From contig NZ_JOBH01000010.1 of assembly GCF_000717745.1 (NCBI RefSeq), forward strand, positions 372,001-436,000: a DNA stretch of 64,000 nt, given 5' to 3'. The stretch is from Streptomyces violens. Its GTDB lineage: Bacteria > Actinomycetota > Actinomycetes > Streptomycetales > Streptomycetaceae. The position numbers and the translations under genes were made by a program. Each line of letters opens with the position of its first letter. Position 1 is the stretch's first letter. Of the stretch, positions 7,501 through 15,382 are shown piece after piece. The notes below the pieces were generated by a model, which ran no database searches, was not told where the DNA came from, and saw only the letters and a list, made by a program, of their open reading frames with translations.

Positions 7501-9207
7501 GAGGTGGTAGCCGGCGGAGTGGACGATGCCGGTCGGGGTGCCGTCCTCGTCGCGGTCGAAGGTGATCCAGTGGACGCCTGAACGGTCGGTGATCTGTTCG
7601 ATGTGCGCGATGCCGTCCTCGCCGCCGTCAGCGGGCGGGGAGAAGTGGCGTATGTGGCCGGTCTCGGGGTCGGTGAGGGTGTAGCCGCCGTCGCGAGTGC
7701 GTTCCAGGGGGCGGCGAGGGCCGGAGACCGGGAGCGTCGGGACGCCCGGTACAGGGTGGGGGTAGGAGAGCAGCAGGCCGTCCTCGCTGAGGAAGACGAC
7801 ACCCTCGGCATCGACCTCAAGGCGCTGGTCGGCCGTGCTCATCCAGGAGGGACCGAACCAGCGGCCGCCGGTGAAGCCTGACTCCAGCTGGCGTGAGAAG
7901 ACCAGCGGGAGCGCACCCGGCAGCACGATGTCCGTCTGTGGCAGGTACATCTTGCCGGTGGCGAGGTCGACAGGGTCGGTGCCGTCGGAGCACCTGTTCT
8001 GATTCTCCGTGGAGCGCTGGTGAGGCCCGTCCGTGTCCAGGTGCCCGCGGCCAGGGGCCCGTTCGGGCAGCTTGGAATAGCGCCCGACTCGGCGCATCGC
8101 GCCGAGGGCCCCCTTCGCGGTGCCGGCGCCCCGAGTGGCGATGACGTCGGGGAGGAGCTTGCCCGTCCAGTCCTCCGGGTCCTTCATGAAGTCGGCGAGC
8201 ATGACCTTGCCGGTGCCGACCGGATTATTGGCCATGGTGACGAGGCTTGCGGCGGTGCTGTTGAGGTTCATCGCGTACTCGTCGGGGTGCGCGATGTTGT
8301 ACGGGTCCACGGGGTTCATGCCGCGTATGGAGCCGATGATGCCGCCCACGCCCTGCACGGCACCGGCGCCGAGGTGAGCCAGGGAGAGCTCCATCCCCAG
8401 CACGCCGTCGAAGAGCTGTCTGCCGACGGACGGTGTGCGCGGGGCGGCGTCGCGTGCCGACCGGACCGCGTCGCGCGCCGTCTCCGCGGCCTCGTCGCGC
8501 CGTCGGCGGGCATGGACCAGCGTTTCCTGGGCGTTCTTGCGGCCCGTCTCGCCGGGATCGGAGAATGCCGCGGGTTTTGTGGGTTTCGGGCCGGGGTCAC
8601 TGCCGCTCGCGGCCGCCGCGTTGTACGTCTGGGCGGCGGAGTTGTACTCGGCGACCGCGGAGTCGTGCGCGGAGCGGGCCTTCTCGGTGGCCTTCTCGGC
8701 CCGCTGGTACTCCTCGATGGCTTCTTGTGCCTGACCCTGGGCCCATTCGACGGTGTCCGCGAAGCGGTCCAGTGCACGGGCGGCTTTCTCGAAGGCGTCC
8801 TGGGCCGTGAACCACCGCTTCGGTTCCCCGGCGAGCTTTTCGCGAAAGGCGTCGGCCGCCTCGCCCTGCCAGTGGCTGGAGTCCAGCCCCTTGAGCCCCC
8901 GGGCGACCTTGCCGAATGCCTTCTGGAAGTCGCTCAGATGGGAGACCGTGGACCTGAGCTTGCCGGCGCTGCCGTAGATCAGTTTGTGCGCGTCGTCCGT
9001 CTGCCCGAGCTCCAGCTCGGCGACCTCGGCGCCCAGTCGGTTGGCAACGGAACCGGAAGCCTCCCGGGCCCAATCGGCACCGCTCTCCAGCCCGACGCCG
9101 TCCATCACGTCGGCGGCCTTGTCACCGGCCCAATTGATGCCTTCGCCGACCTTTTCGACACCCTTCTCAAGGGTGTTCATGATGTCGGGAGTGAAGTCGA
9201 AGCCCAT
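4528..9207 (-). CDS. Rhs-repeat polymorphic toxin with WXG-like N-terminus and C-terminal toxin domain
   Basis: 1559 residues. Residues 1-about 250 are helical with a W-x-G-like turn (SHWQGEAADAF, about 112) and coiled coil, resembling type VII secretion (WXG/LXG) leader domains. A hydrophobic Gly-rich stretch follows. A DUF6531-type segment begins near 410 (DPVDLATGKMYL). Dozens of YD/Rhs repeats (YDxxGR) run to about 1350. The Rhs core ends with YFDPETGLHYNYFRYYDP and DPLGL, and a second PLGL near 1449. The last about 106 residues are a variable domain ending GYVRVGDYMIPPK; it is encoded by lower-GC DNA and I do not recognise it as a characterised toxin fold. ATGA overlap couples the gene to the upstream gene. 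It probably mediates contact-dependent antagonism of neighbouring bacteria. Confidence 0.9.
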   Translation of the reverse strand: MGFDFTPDIMNTLEKGVEKVGEGINWAGDKAADVMDGVGLESGADWAREASGSVANRLGAEVAELELGQTDDAHKLIYGSAGKLRSTVSHLSDFQKAFGKVARGLKGLDSSHWQGEAADAFREKLAGEPKRWFTAQDAFEKAARALDRFADTVEWAQGQAQEAIEEYQRAEKATEKARSAHDSAVAEYNSAAQTYNAAAASGSDPGPKPTKPAAFSDPGETGRKNAQETLVHARRRRDEAAETARDAVRSARDAAPRTPSVGRQLFDGVLGMELSLAHLGAGAVQGVGGIIGSIRGMNPVDPYNIAHPDEYAMNLNSTAASLVTMANNPVGTGKVMLADFMKDPEDWTGKLLPDVIATRGAGTAKGALGAMRRVGRYSKLPERAPGRGHLDTDGPHQRSTENQNRCSDGTDPVDLATGKMYLPQTDIVLPGALPLVFSRQLESGFTGGRWFGPSWMSTADQRLEVDAEGVVFLSEDGLLLSYPHPVPGVPTLPVSGPRRPLERTRDGGYTLTDPETGHIRHFSPPADGGEDGIAHIEQITDRSGVHWITFDRDEDGTPTGIVHSAGYHLKLTTEDDRITALHLAGAAEGGSDQQLLRYDYTNGDLTSVTNSSGLPLRFEYDDRHRVVSWTDTNDRRYDYTYDDQDRCIAEGGTEGHLAVRISYDEMDPETGHRITALTDSLGHTTRYLVDDRYKVVAEISPTGAVTRTQRDSQGRVLSVTDPLGHTTSYEYTATGEVAAVTRPDDTRVRAEHNELGLPVAITEPDGAVWQQAYDSAGRRTSATDPAGAVTTFTYDDRGHLAAITDAEGHTTHVRCDAAGLPERITDPLGGVTTYVRDAFGRVLTHTDPLGATTHYAWTVEGHLARRTAPDGATESWTYDGEGNCLTHTDAAGGVTRFEYTHFDQLAARTDPNGVRYTFTYDTKLQLSKVTNPQGLEWSYAYDPAGLLVSETDFDGRRVSYERDLAGRLAARTSPLGDTTVYQYDKLGRTTAKRTADGTLTRYRYDANGRPLSAATPESEVSWTRDALGRITAETVNGRTMSYAYDVLGRRIHRRTPTGAEATYTYDAAGRRISLTTSGRTLDFAHDAAGQEITRSLTGGLLTLHQSYDPVGRLTTQSLHATGTGSADATHHEVAPVQHRQYTYRPDGYLTGIDDLLNGPRRFALDPVGRVTAVSAHNWTETYAYDEAGNQTHADWPGAHAGPEATGARTYTGTRLTQAGRIRYEHDAAGRLTLRQKRNLSGKRESWHYTWDTEDRLVAVVTPDGTTWQYRYDPLGRRTSKQRLSSDGTAVLEQVDFTWDGTTLTEQTTSGDGPAPSITLTWDHNGLSPIAQTERLTAADAPQSEIDSRFFAIITDLVGTPTELVSPEGEIAWRTRTTLWGTTTWNADATAYTPLRFPGQYFDPETGLHYNYFRYYDPESARYTSLDPLGLVPAPNAVTYVHSPLTSADPLGLFSCPTKEGLPKVPDRGTPVIGRNPDTAVARNWPGHEVLYLEDAWRMDVNDHWIAGIIRDGREVYVASPETLDNLVARRGGETVFARELRQLREAGYVRVGDYMIPPK

Positions 9208-9905
9208 CAGTGCTCACGCTCCGGCCGCGACTGGCTGTGCGTACCGGACGCGTCGCCCGCCTCGGGGGCCGGGCCGAAGGTCTCGTCCAGTTGCTCGTTC
9301 CACGCGTCCCGGTCGAGCCCGCTGTCGTCGAGAACCCGGTCGGTGATCATTCCGCCGTGCCCGGTGGTCACGACCTGCCGGCCGGTGTCCTTCCAGACCT
9401 GTTCGGCTTGGTCCATCGACTGGCCGAACTTCTTGTCGCTGTAGTCCGGGGTGTACATCTCCTTGGTGGCGATCTCACCCCAGCCCTTCTTCCGGACGTC
9501 CTCATCGCTCGCGTAGGGGTTACCGACCACTTGGTTCGCCGCGACCTTGAAGGAGCCCTGGAGGTATTCGTCCTCTGCTGTGAGGAGTCCGGTGGCCATA
9601 CCCATCGAGGCAGCCAGCATCGTGACGTCCTGCAGCAGGCCGCGCACCCCCCACTCCCAGCGGCCGCAGAAATCCTCGAAGTCGTCGGCGAGGCCGGGGT
9701 GGCCTGCCTCCATGCCGGTCAGTGTCATCCGGTCCACGCCCGCGCCCATCGCGGCCTGTGAAGCGAACCCGACTTCCTTGAGTTCGTCGATCGCGCTGCG
9801 CAGCCCCTCGGAGATGAGCTTCCGCGACTTCTCGCTGACCGCGATGTCTTTGTGGCTTCCGCCGCCATGCCCGTGGGCCCCGGATTCGCCGTTCGCACCT
9901 GTCAT
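9207..9905 (-). CDS. WXG/ESX-like helical protein, partner of the Rhs toxin
   Basis: 232 residues. A Gly/His-rich N-terminus is followed by a mostly helical body, with FCGRWEWGVRGLLQDV near the middle recalling WXG100-type helical hairpins, and a polar C-terminus. It overlaps both neighbours by ATGA, so the three proteins are translationally coupled. I read it as a type VII-like secretion partner, adaptor or chaperone for the Rhs protein. No named family is certain. Confidence 0.7.
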   Translation of the reverse strand: MTGANGESGAHGHGGGSHKDIAVSEKSRKLISEGLRSAIDELKEVGFASQAAMGAGVDRMTLTGMEAGHPGLADDFEDFCGRWEWGVRGLLQDVTMLAASMGMATGLLTAEDEYLQGSFKVAANQVVGNPYASDEDVRKKGWGEIATKEMYTPDYSDKKFGQSMDQAEQVWKDTGRQVVTTGHGGMITDRVLDDSGLDRDAWNEQLDETFGPAPEAGDASGTHSQSRPEREH

Positions 9906-10462
9906 GCTGTGGTCTCCCCCGTACTCTCATCCACTGCCGCCACCTCGGGCACGATGCCGCTGACCGGCGGGAACAGTAGGCATCCGCCGGCCTCCGCGTC
10001 GGCGACATCCAGGGCGACGCCGGTCGGCTCTCCTGTCGCGGGAATGACGACATCCAGCAGGCGGGCCCCGTACATCGCCCGGTATTCCACGCCGTCCGCG
10101 GGCCGGAGCTCCCAGCCGGCTGCGAAGCGGGCGAGCGTCTCTTCATCACTGAAGGCGTAGATCCAGCGCACGCCACTGCTCACGGCCGACAGCAGTCCGC
10201 CGTCGTGCAAGGGCACGAGGACCTGCGTACGGCGGAACTCGCCCAGCTGCGCGGCGAATGCGCGCCGTCCGCGGGCGAGCGGGTCGGTCTTGGGAGCTGA
10301 GGCCGGTGACGGTGCGTCGGAGTGAGGTACGTCCGCCACGGGGGCCGCGCGTTGCTCTCGCTCTGCGGCGTCCCTGTCGGCCTGGCGTACCAAGTCCTCG
10401 AGCCGCCATCGGTCTCCCGTGCTGGGAGTACCGTCAGTTCCTCCCACCCCACTGACGTTCAT
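9902..10462 (-). CDS. SseB-like domain protein
   Basis: 186 residues. After a charged, Pro-rich linker (about 1-65), residues about 68-180 match the SseB N-terminal domain pattern: QVLVPLHDGG, then WIYAFSDEETLARFA, and a final hydrophobic strand with ALDVADAEAGGCLLFPP. In Streptomyces such proteins accompany WXG/ESX-type and polymorphic-toxin loci. The ATGA overlap with the next gene makes it the third gene of the toxin operon, possibly a chaperone or accessory factor. The domain call is good; the role is inferred. Confidence 0.75.
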   Translation of the reverse strand: MNVSGVGGTDGTPSTGDRWRLEDLVRQADRDAAEREQRAAPVADVPHSDAPSPASAPKTDPLARGRRAFAAQLGEFRRTQVLVPLHDGGLLSAVSSGVRWIYAFSDEETLARFAAGWELRPADGVEYRAMYGARLLDVVIPATGEPTGVALDVADAEAGGCLLFPPVSGIVPEVAAVDESTGETTA

Positions 10463-10528
10463 GCATCACATGTTCGCATTCGCGTCTGACAGCGGACAGG
10501 GCCGAGGGTGATCACCGTGCCGCGTGCG

Positions 10529-11257
10529 TCAGTCCCAACTGGCGTCGATATCCCGCGTGTCGATGTGCATGCCGAGCGGCACCCGCCAAGCGTCCACGCA
10601 CACCTTCCACGTCTCCTTCTTCGTCTCGCCGCCGGCGATCGGCACGGGGAGCTCGCGGGTTGATTCACGCGTGCCCCAGTCGATGCCCAGGCCGCCGATG
10701 ATGTGGGTCTTGAAGGTGATGGTGCCGGCCGTCACCGGGCGGCTGCCGGTGTTGTGGAGCTGCACGGTCACTCGCTCGCACCAGCGCACGTCGGCGTTGG
10801 CGAGGGTGGGGGTGCCGACTTCCAGGAGGGCGGGGCGCTCGTCGGGGGGAGTGGGGGTGGGGGAGGGCGCCTCGGTGTTCGGACCGGCCGGGTCGGCCGG
10901 GGCGTCGCTGTCGGCCGGTGCGTCCGGGGTGTTGCCGGAGGGCGGCTGAGGGCGGCCCGAGGGGGCCGGTGTGCCGGCAGGGGGAGTGGTCCCGTCCGCC
11001 GTGCCGTCGGGACGTTCACCGGGGCTTCCGACAGGGGCGCCGGTGCCGGCGTCGGTGTCCGGGCCGGTGTCGGTGTCCGGGCCGTCCAGCGGGGCCAAGG
11101 TGACGTCGTCCGTGGGGGCGACGAGCTTGTGGGGGGATCGGTCGTCCGCCGTGCCCGTCGCGATGTAGCCCGGGCCCTCGCTGCTGCCGCAGAAGGCGAG
11201 CAGTGCGCCCAGTAAGAGCAGTGCACCCGCTGACGCGCCAACTGTCGTCCGTCGCAT
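10529..11257 (-). CDS. Secreted or membrane-anchored protein with Pro/Asp-rich linker
   Basis: 242 residues. An N-terminal hydrophobic segment (GASAGALLLLGALLAFC, with Cys at about 23) could be a lipoprotein signal or an anchor. Residues about 45-140 are low-complexity Pro/Thr/Asp/Gly. Residues about 145-242 form a beta-sandwich-like domain with two conserved Cys (WCERV and KVCVD), recalling exported carbohydrate-binding or FxLYD-type domains. It lies 66 bp upstream of the SseB-like gene on the same strand, so it may be the first gene of the toxin operon. Function unknown. Confidence 0.7.
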   Translation of the reverse strand: MRRTTVGASAGALLLLGALLAFCGSSEGPGYIATGTADDRSPHKLVAPTDDVTLAPLDGPDTDTGPDTDAGTGAPVGSPGERPDGTADGTTPPAGTPAPSGRPQPPSGNTPDAPADSDAPADPAGPNTEAPSPTPTPPDERPALLEVGTPTLANADVRWCERVTVQLHNTGSRPVTAGTITFKTHIIGGLGIDWGTRESTRELPVPIAGGETKKETWKVCVDAWRVPLGMHIDTRDIDASWD

Positions 11258-11378
11258 GGAGGGCAGTGTGGCTGACGGGGTGTCAGGTGTACAGGCTTAC
11301 GACAGGGGACGGGGGAGGGGGCGTGGCAATGCCCCGGGCCGGGAGGGGACCCCTGTTGCCCGGGGGTGCGTCGCGTCG

Positions 11379-12203
11379 TCAGTCCGTGGTCAGGCCGTCG
11401 CGGAGTTGGGCGAGGGTGCGGGTGAGGAGGCGGGAGACGTGCATCTGGGAGATGCCGACCTCCTCGCCGATCTGGGACTGGGTCATGTTCGCGAAGAAGC
11501 GGAGCATGATGATCTGGCGTTCGCGCGGCGGGAGTTTGGCGAGCAGGGGCTTGAGGGACTCGCGGTACTCCACGCCCTCCAGGGCGGTGTCCTCGTAGCC
11601 GAGGCGGTCTGCGAGGGAGCCCTCGCCGCCGTCGTCCTCGGGGGAGGGGGAGTCGAGGGAGGAGGCGGTGTACGCGTTGCCGACGGCGAGGCCGTCGACG
11701 ACGTCCTCCTCCGATACGCCGAGGCACGTGGCGAGTTCGGCGACGGTGGGGGAGCGGTCGAGCTTCTGGGACAGGTCGTCGCTGGCCTTCGTGAGGGCCA
11801 GCCGCAGCTCCTGGAGGCGGCGCGGGACCCGTACGGACCAGGACGTGTCACGGAAGAAGCGCTTGATCTCGCCGACGACCGTGGGCATGGCGAACGTCGG
11901 GAATTCGACGCCCCGTTCGCAGTCGAACCGGTCGATCGCCTTGATCAGGCCGATCGTGCCGACCTGGACGATGTCCTCCATCGGTTCGTTGCGGCTGCGG
12001 AAGCGGGCAGCGGCGTAACGCACCAGCGGGAGGTTCAGCTCGATGAGCGTGTCGCGGACGTATGTCCGCTCCACGCTGTCCTTGTCGAGCGTGGCCAGCC
12101 GCAGGAACAGGGAGCGGGAGAGCGTACGGGTGTTGAGGGCGTCGTCGTGCACGTGCGGTGCTGGTGCGGGAAGCACCTTCGAGCTGCCCAGTTCTACGGA
12201 CAT
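11379..12203 (-). CDS. sigN: Sigma-B/F-type RNA polymerase sigma factor, SigN-like
   Basis: 274 residues with region 2 ([20 protein letters not shown] then [18 protein letters not shown]), region 3 (VRVPRRLQELRLALTKASDD) and region 4 (LPPRERQIIMLRFFANMTQS plus [17 protein letters not shown]). This is the SigB/SigF/SigG subfamily used for stress and differentiation. Its place as the outer member of an adjacent tandem pair, with upp beyond, matches the order I recall for sigN-sigF in S. coelicolor, hence the symbol. A 212 bp spacer with a long inverted repeat separates the two, suggesting an independent promoter. The subfamily is certain; the orthologue name less so. Confidence 0.88.
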   Translation of the reverse strand: MSVELGSSKVLPAPAPHVHDDALNTRTLSRSLFLRLATLDKDSVERTYVRDTLIELNLPLVRYAAARFRSRNEPMEDIVQVGTIGLIKAIDRFDCERGVEFPTFAMPTVVGEIKRFFRDTSWSVRVPRRLQELRLALTKASDDLSQKLDRSPTVAELATCLGVSEEDVVDGLAVGNAYTASSLDSPSPEDDGGEGSLADRLGYEDTALEGVEYRESLKPLLAKLPPRERQIIMLRFFANMTQSQIGEEVGISQMHVSRLLTRTLAQLRDGLTTD

Positions 12204-12314
12204 GCCACCCCCTTGAGGTCGCGGTCGGGTCGCCGCTGCGTCCCTTCGGCCCCATACGGAGCGAAGAGTTCAGCCTCCACCTGAATACCGGAGGCGGCGC
12301 CACGGCAAACGCGG

Positions 12315-12378
12315 TTCCTGCAGAATGTCACATGTCGGCAACACGCTGTAGCGCCATGTCGACATATCCCTGCAGGAA
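12315..12378. promoter_or_regulatory. Inverted repeat upstream of sigN-like gene
   Basis: TTCCTGCAG at 12315-12323 and CTGCAGGAA at 12370-12378 are exact complements, separated by 46 bp that also hold repeated TGTCG/ATGTCGACAT elements. The position, between the two sigma genes and upstream of the first, suggests a control element. No binding protein is known. Confidence 0.4.
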
Positions 12379-12415
12379 GGAGTGGTGCGCCCTTGGTGGC
12401 CGTACCTCGTCCTGG

Positions 12416-13219
12416 TTAGGCGTCGATCCTGTTTGCGGATCTGAGCCGGGCGAAACTCCGCGAGAGCAGCCGCGAGACGTGCATCTGGGACACGCCCAGC
12501 TCCGCACTGATCTGGGACTGCGTCAGGTTGCTGTAGTAGCGGAGGAGGAGGATGCGCTGCTCGCGTTCGGGCAGCTGTACGAGGAGGTGGCGGACCAGGT
12601 CGCGGTGTTCGACGCCGGCCAGCTCCGGGTCCTCGTAACCCAGGCGGTCCAGCAGGCCGGGCAGGCCGTCGCCCTCCTGGGCGGCTTCGAGGGACGTCGC
12701 GTGGTACGAGCGCCCGGCCTCCAGGCAGGCGAGCACCTCCTCCTCGCCGATCTTCAGACGCTCGGCGATCTCCGCGGTGGTGGGGGACCGGCCGTGCAGC
12801 ACGGTCAGGTCCTCGGTCGCGCCGTTGACCTGTACCCAGAGCTCGTGGAGGCGGCGGGGGACGTGGACCGTCCGCACGTTGTCGCGGAAGTACCGCTTGA
12901 TCTCGCCGACGACGGTCGGCATCGCGAAGGTGGGGAACTGGACGCCGCGGTCCGGGTCGAACCGGTCGATCGCGTTGATCAGCCCGATCGTGCCGACCTG
13001 GATGACGTCCTCCATGGGCTCGTTACGGCTGCGGAAACGTGCCGCCGCGTACCGGACCAGGGGGAGGTTCGCCTCGATCAGCGCGTCCCGCACGCGGCCG
13101 TGCTGGGGGGTGCCCGGCTCCAGGCCGGCCAGCTCGGCGAAGAGGACTTGCGTGAGCGCCCGGGTGTCCGCACTCCTGCTCTGGCGGGATGGCGCCTTCG
13201 GCGCAGTACGGGCCGTCAC
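12416..13219 (-). CDS. sigF: Sigma-B/F-type RNA polymerase sigma factor, SigF
   Basis: 267 residues, with the same regions as its neighbour (about 50% identity by eye): region 2 [20 protein letters not shown], region 3 [20 protein letters not shown] and region 4 [20 protein letters not shown]. The sequence closely resembles Streptomyces SigF, which acts late in sporulation. Activity of this subfamily is normally controlled by RsbW-type anti-sigma kinases; none is encoded within the window. The pair probably arose by duplication. Confidence 0.9.
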   Translation of the reverse strand: MTARTAPKAPSRQSRSADTRALTQVLFAELAGLEPGTPQHGRVRDALIEANLPLVRYAAARFRSRNEPMEDVIQVGTIGLINAIDRFDPDRGVQFPTFAMPTVVGEIKRYFRDNVRTVHVPRRLHELWVQVNGATEDLTVLHGRSPTTAEIAERLKIGEEEVLACLEAGRSYHATSLEAAQEGDGLPGLLDRLGYEDPELAGVEHRDLVRHLLVQLPEREQRILLLRYYSNLTQSQISAELGVSQMHVSRLLSRSFARLRSANRIDA

Positions 13220-13541
13220 GGTTCACGCCTCCCCTTCACAGCGCTCGGCGGTGTGCGGTAACGGATGTATCGGGCAAAAGCGGTCATAGCATCACAAGAC
13301 ATGTGCACTGTGTGCAAGCACCGCATATTGCCGTGTTGAAGGGCAGTTGACGGCGGCGAGGGGACGGTACGGAGGGGGCGGGAGGGCCTTCGTCGGGCCG
13401 CCGGCGGGTGGGCGGCCATGAGGAAACCCCCCGCCCGCAGGGGCGAGGGGCTGTTCGGCCCGGAGCGGGCCGGGGGTGGTGCCGCCGGGCGCTCGCGCGC
13501 GCCAACCGTCGCATCGCGGTCCGGCCGGGGCCGGATCGCGC
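13220..13541. other. sigF upstream region and Dabb gene terminators
   Basis: No gene is seen. AT-richer DNA at about 13270-13340 is the likely sigF promoter region. Two GC-rich stem-loops downstream of the Dabb gene (13427-13450, and 13456-13474 with CGGCCCG/CGGGCCG arms) probably terminate it. Confidence 0.5.
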
Positions 13542-13835
13542 TCAGATCTCGTAGTCGGCGATCACCCAGGTGGCGAACTCCGCCCACTGCTTGACGCCCG
13601 CCTGGTGGGCCGGGTGCTCCAGGTAGCGCGTGAGCGCGTCCTTGTCGGCGACGGCCGAGTTGATCGCGAAGTCGTAGGCGATCGGGCGGTCGGTGACGTT
13701 CCAGCCGCACTCCCAGAACTGCAGCTCGGGGATGAGGTCGCCGAGCTCCTGGAACGCCTTCACGCCGGCCGCGACCCGCGGCTCGTCGCGCTCGACACCG
13801 TCGTTGAGCTTGAAAAGGACCAGGTGGCGGATCAC
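13542..13835 (-). CDS. Dabb (stress-responsive alpha/beta barrel) family protein
   Basis: 97 residues starting IRHLVLFKL. The pattern is typical of Dabb ferredoxin-like dimers: an N-terminal strand with HLVLFKL, a central helix with the acidic DLIPELQFWE, a strand DFAINSAV, the DKDALTRYLEHPAHQ motif and a C-terminal strand WVIADYE. GTG at 13835 is preferred because GGAGG lies about eight bases upstream; a longer frame lacks one. The family is known mostly as small stress-associated proteins or polyketide/olivetolic-type cyclases. Its role here is unknown. Confidence 0.85.
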   Translation of the reverse strand: MIRHLVLFKLNDGVERDEPRVAAGVKAFQELGDLIPELQFWECGWNVTDRPIAYDFAINSAVADKDALTRYLEHPAHQAGVKQWAEFATWVIADYEI

Positions 13836-13958
13836 GGGGCGGCCTCCAGGGTGCGGGATATGGGTAATCGTTTCTGCTGGCGGGGCCACGCGCGAGCCTC
13901 GGAGGGCCGAGGGGGCGACTGTGGGAGCTGAGCCGAGTCGGTGAAGCGGTGGTGCCGG

Positions 13959-14123
13959 CTACTTGATCAGTGAGGTCATGAACTGGCCCACGCCCTGCGC
14001 GGCGTCCGAAATGCCCTCGAACCCTATTTGCACGAGGTCGGCGGCCCGCGTCGGGGACGTGACGATCGTGTACAGGACGAAGACGATGACCACGTACATC
14101 GCGATCTTCTTCGTTTCCACCAT
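13959..14123 (-). CDS. Small single-pass membrane protein
   Basis: 54 residues: MVETKK, then a hydrophobic helix (IAMYVVIVFVLYTIVTSP), then an amphipathic tail ending FMTSLIK. It is clear in the minus frame with GGAG about ten bases upstream. Such N-terminally anchored mini-proteins are found widely in Streptomyces near this locus. No function is known. Confidence 0.6.
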   Translation of the reverse strand: MVETKKIAMYVVIVFVLYTIVTSPTRAADLVQIGFEGISDAAQGVGQFMTSLIK

Positions 14124-14466
14124 GCGTCCCCGTCTCCCCTACGGCCCAACCGGCAGCTCCTGCCCGGTGCAGTCGGGCGAGTTTAACCACACCGGTCCCA
14201 CGGCAGCAGCCGCGCCCGTTCGGCACCGCTCGGTTCCGGCGACTGTGCCGTCTTCCGCTCTCCCGGGCCGTACGCCGCCCTTATGGACGAAAGTCCCGCC
14301 AATCCGGGTCGTTCGGCGCCCCGTTGAGCGGAGGGTACGGCCGCACGCTGGAAGGCGAGCCCGGCGGATCTGGCAGGAGTCCGCGGGCTTGGGGACCGGG
14401 ACCTCGCTGCGGGGTCCGTACCGCGTTCCTCCCGGCCGCGGTGCGGGCCATGAGGCCCGGAACGGA
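14124..14466. other. Intergenic region, no gene seen
   Basis: About 340 bp between the small membrane protein and the tRNA terminator. Open frames exist but look like GC-bias shadows without ribosome binding sites. The promoter of the membrane protein should lie here. Confidence 0.4.
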
Positions 14467-14499
14467 CGAAGGGCCCGACTCTGAGAGTCGGGCCCTTCG
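14467..14499 (-). terminator. Terminator of tRNA-Ser(CGA)
   Basis: A perfect 14-bp stem (CGAAGGGCCCGACT with its complement) and a five-base loop lie seven bases past the tRNA 3' end. Confidence 0.8.
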
Positions 14500-14505
14500 T
14501 GCGAG

Positions 14506-14592
14506 CGGTAGCGGTGGGATTTGAACCCACGGAGGAGTTGCCCCCTCACGCGCTTTCGAGGCGCGCTCCTTCGGCCGCTCGGACACGCTACC
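14506..14592 (-). tRNA. tRNA-Ser(CGA)
   Basis: The acceptor stem GGTAGCG/CGCTACC closes an 87-nt class II tRNA. The anticodon stem-loop reads CGCGC-CTCGAAA-GCGCG, giving anticodon CGA. A long variable arm (GAGGGGGCAACTCC region) and the T-arm GTGGGTTCAAATCCCAC are present. No CCA is encoded. Confidence 0.95.
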
Positions 14593-14716
14593 GAGATAGA
14601 GCTTAGCCCAAGGGGGGCCGTGCGCCGAAATCGGTTCCGCGGGAGCGGGGGATCGAGCCGTACGAAAGGGGGCCCGAACCGTACGAGAGGGGCTCGGCGC
14701 GGGCGCGTACGCCCGC

Positions 14717-15301
14717 TCAGCGGGCGCGGAAGAAGTCCGTGAGGAGCGCCGCGCAGTCGTCGGCGAGGACGTCGGTGATGACCTCGGGGCGGTGATTGAG
14801 GCGTCGGTCACGTACGACGTCCCAGAGGGAGCCGGCCGCGCCCGCCTTCTCGTCCCGGGCGCCGTACACCACCCGGTCCACCCGGGAGAGCACGATCGCG
14901 CCCGCGCACATCGTGCAGGGCTCGAGCGTGACGACGAGCGTGCAGCCGGTGAGCCGCCATTCGCCCGCCCGTCGCCCGCCACCGCCCCGGCCGGAATCTC
15001 CCCCAGACTCCGTCCGGGGGGACCCCCACCGCGATGCTTCCTTTTGGATTGCCTCGGCAGCCGCCCGGATGGCGAGCACCTCGGCGTGTGCCGTCGGGTC
15101 GCCGGTCGCCTCGCGTGCGTTGTGGCCGGTACCGATCACCCGGCCGTCCGCGGACAGCACGACGGCGCCCACCGGGACGTCACCGGTCCCGGGGGCGAGC
15201 GCGGCCTCGGCCAGGGCATGCCGCATGGGCGCGGCCCACGGGTCGCGCAGTGGATCGGGGGCGGGGTCCGCCGGGGCCGCGGCGGGCTGTGCGTCGGTCA
15301 T
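14717..15301 (-). CDS. tadA: tRNA adenosine(34) deaminase TadA, with an unusual insertion
   Basis: 194 residues, about 40-50 longer than typical TadA. The zinc site is intact: HAE (with catalytic Glu) in DPTAHAEVLAIRAAAE, and PCTMC in LEPCTMCAGAI. Between them lies a Gly/Arg/Ser-rich insert of about 30 residues (near 84-113) where relatives have a short loop. The DNA of the insert carries a G-tract palindromic element. A long polar N-terminal extension precedes the core. The enzyme converts A34 to inosine in tRNA-Arg(ACG). The adjacent upstream gene encodes its usual associated protein. Confidence 0.9.
   Translation of the reverse strand: MTDAQPAAAPADPAPDPLRDPWAAPMRHALAEAALAPGTGDVPVGAVVLSADGRVIGTGHNAREATGDPTAHAEVLAIRAAAEAIQKEASRWGSPRTESGGDSGRGGGGRRAGEWRLTGCTLVVTLEPCTMCAGAIVLSRVDRVVYGARDEKAGAAGSLWDVVRDRRLNHRPEVITDVLADDCAALLTDFFRAR
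14996..15054. repeat. G/C-tract palindromic repeat element inside tadA
   Basis: On the minus strand it reads AGCATCGCGGTGGGGGTCCC, continues CCCGGACGGAGTC and ends TGGGGGAGATT, with nested GGGGGTCCCCC palindromes. I recall the same block as a frequent dispersed repeat in Streptomyces intergenic regions. Here it is kept in frame within a coding sequence. Confidence 0.6.
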
Positions 15302-15382
15302 GGGAACAGTGTCCGGGACCGGTGGCCGCCGGTCCGCGGCGGGCGGACGGGGGAGCGGCCGCGGTGCGCCGCTCCCCGTCCG

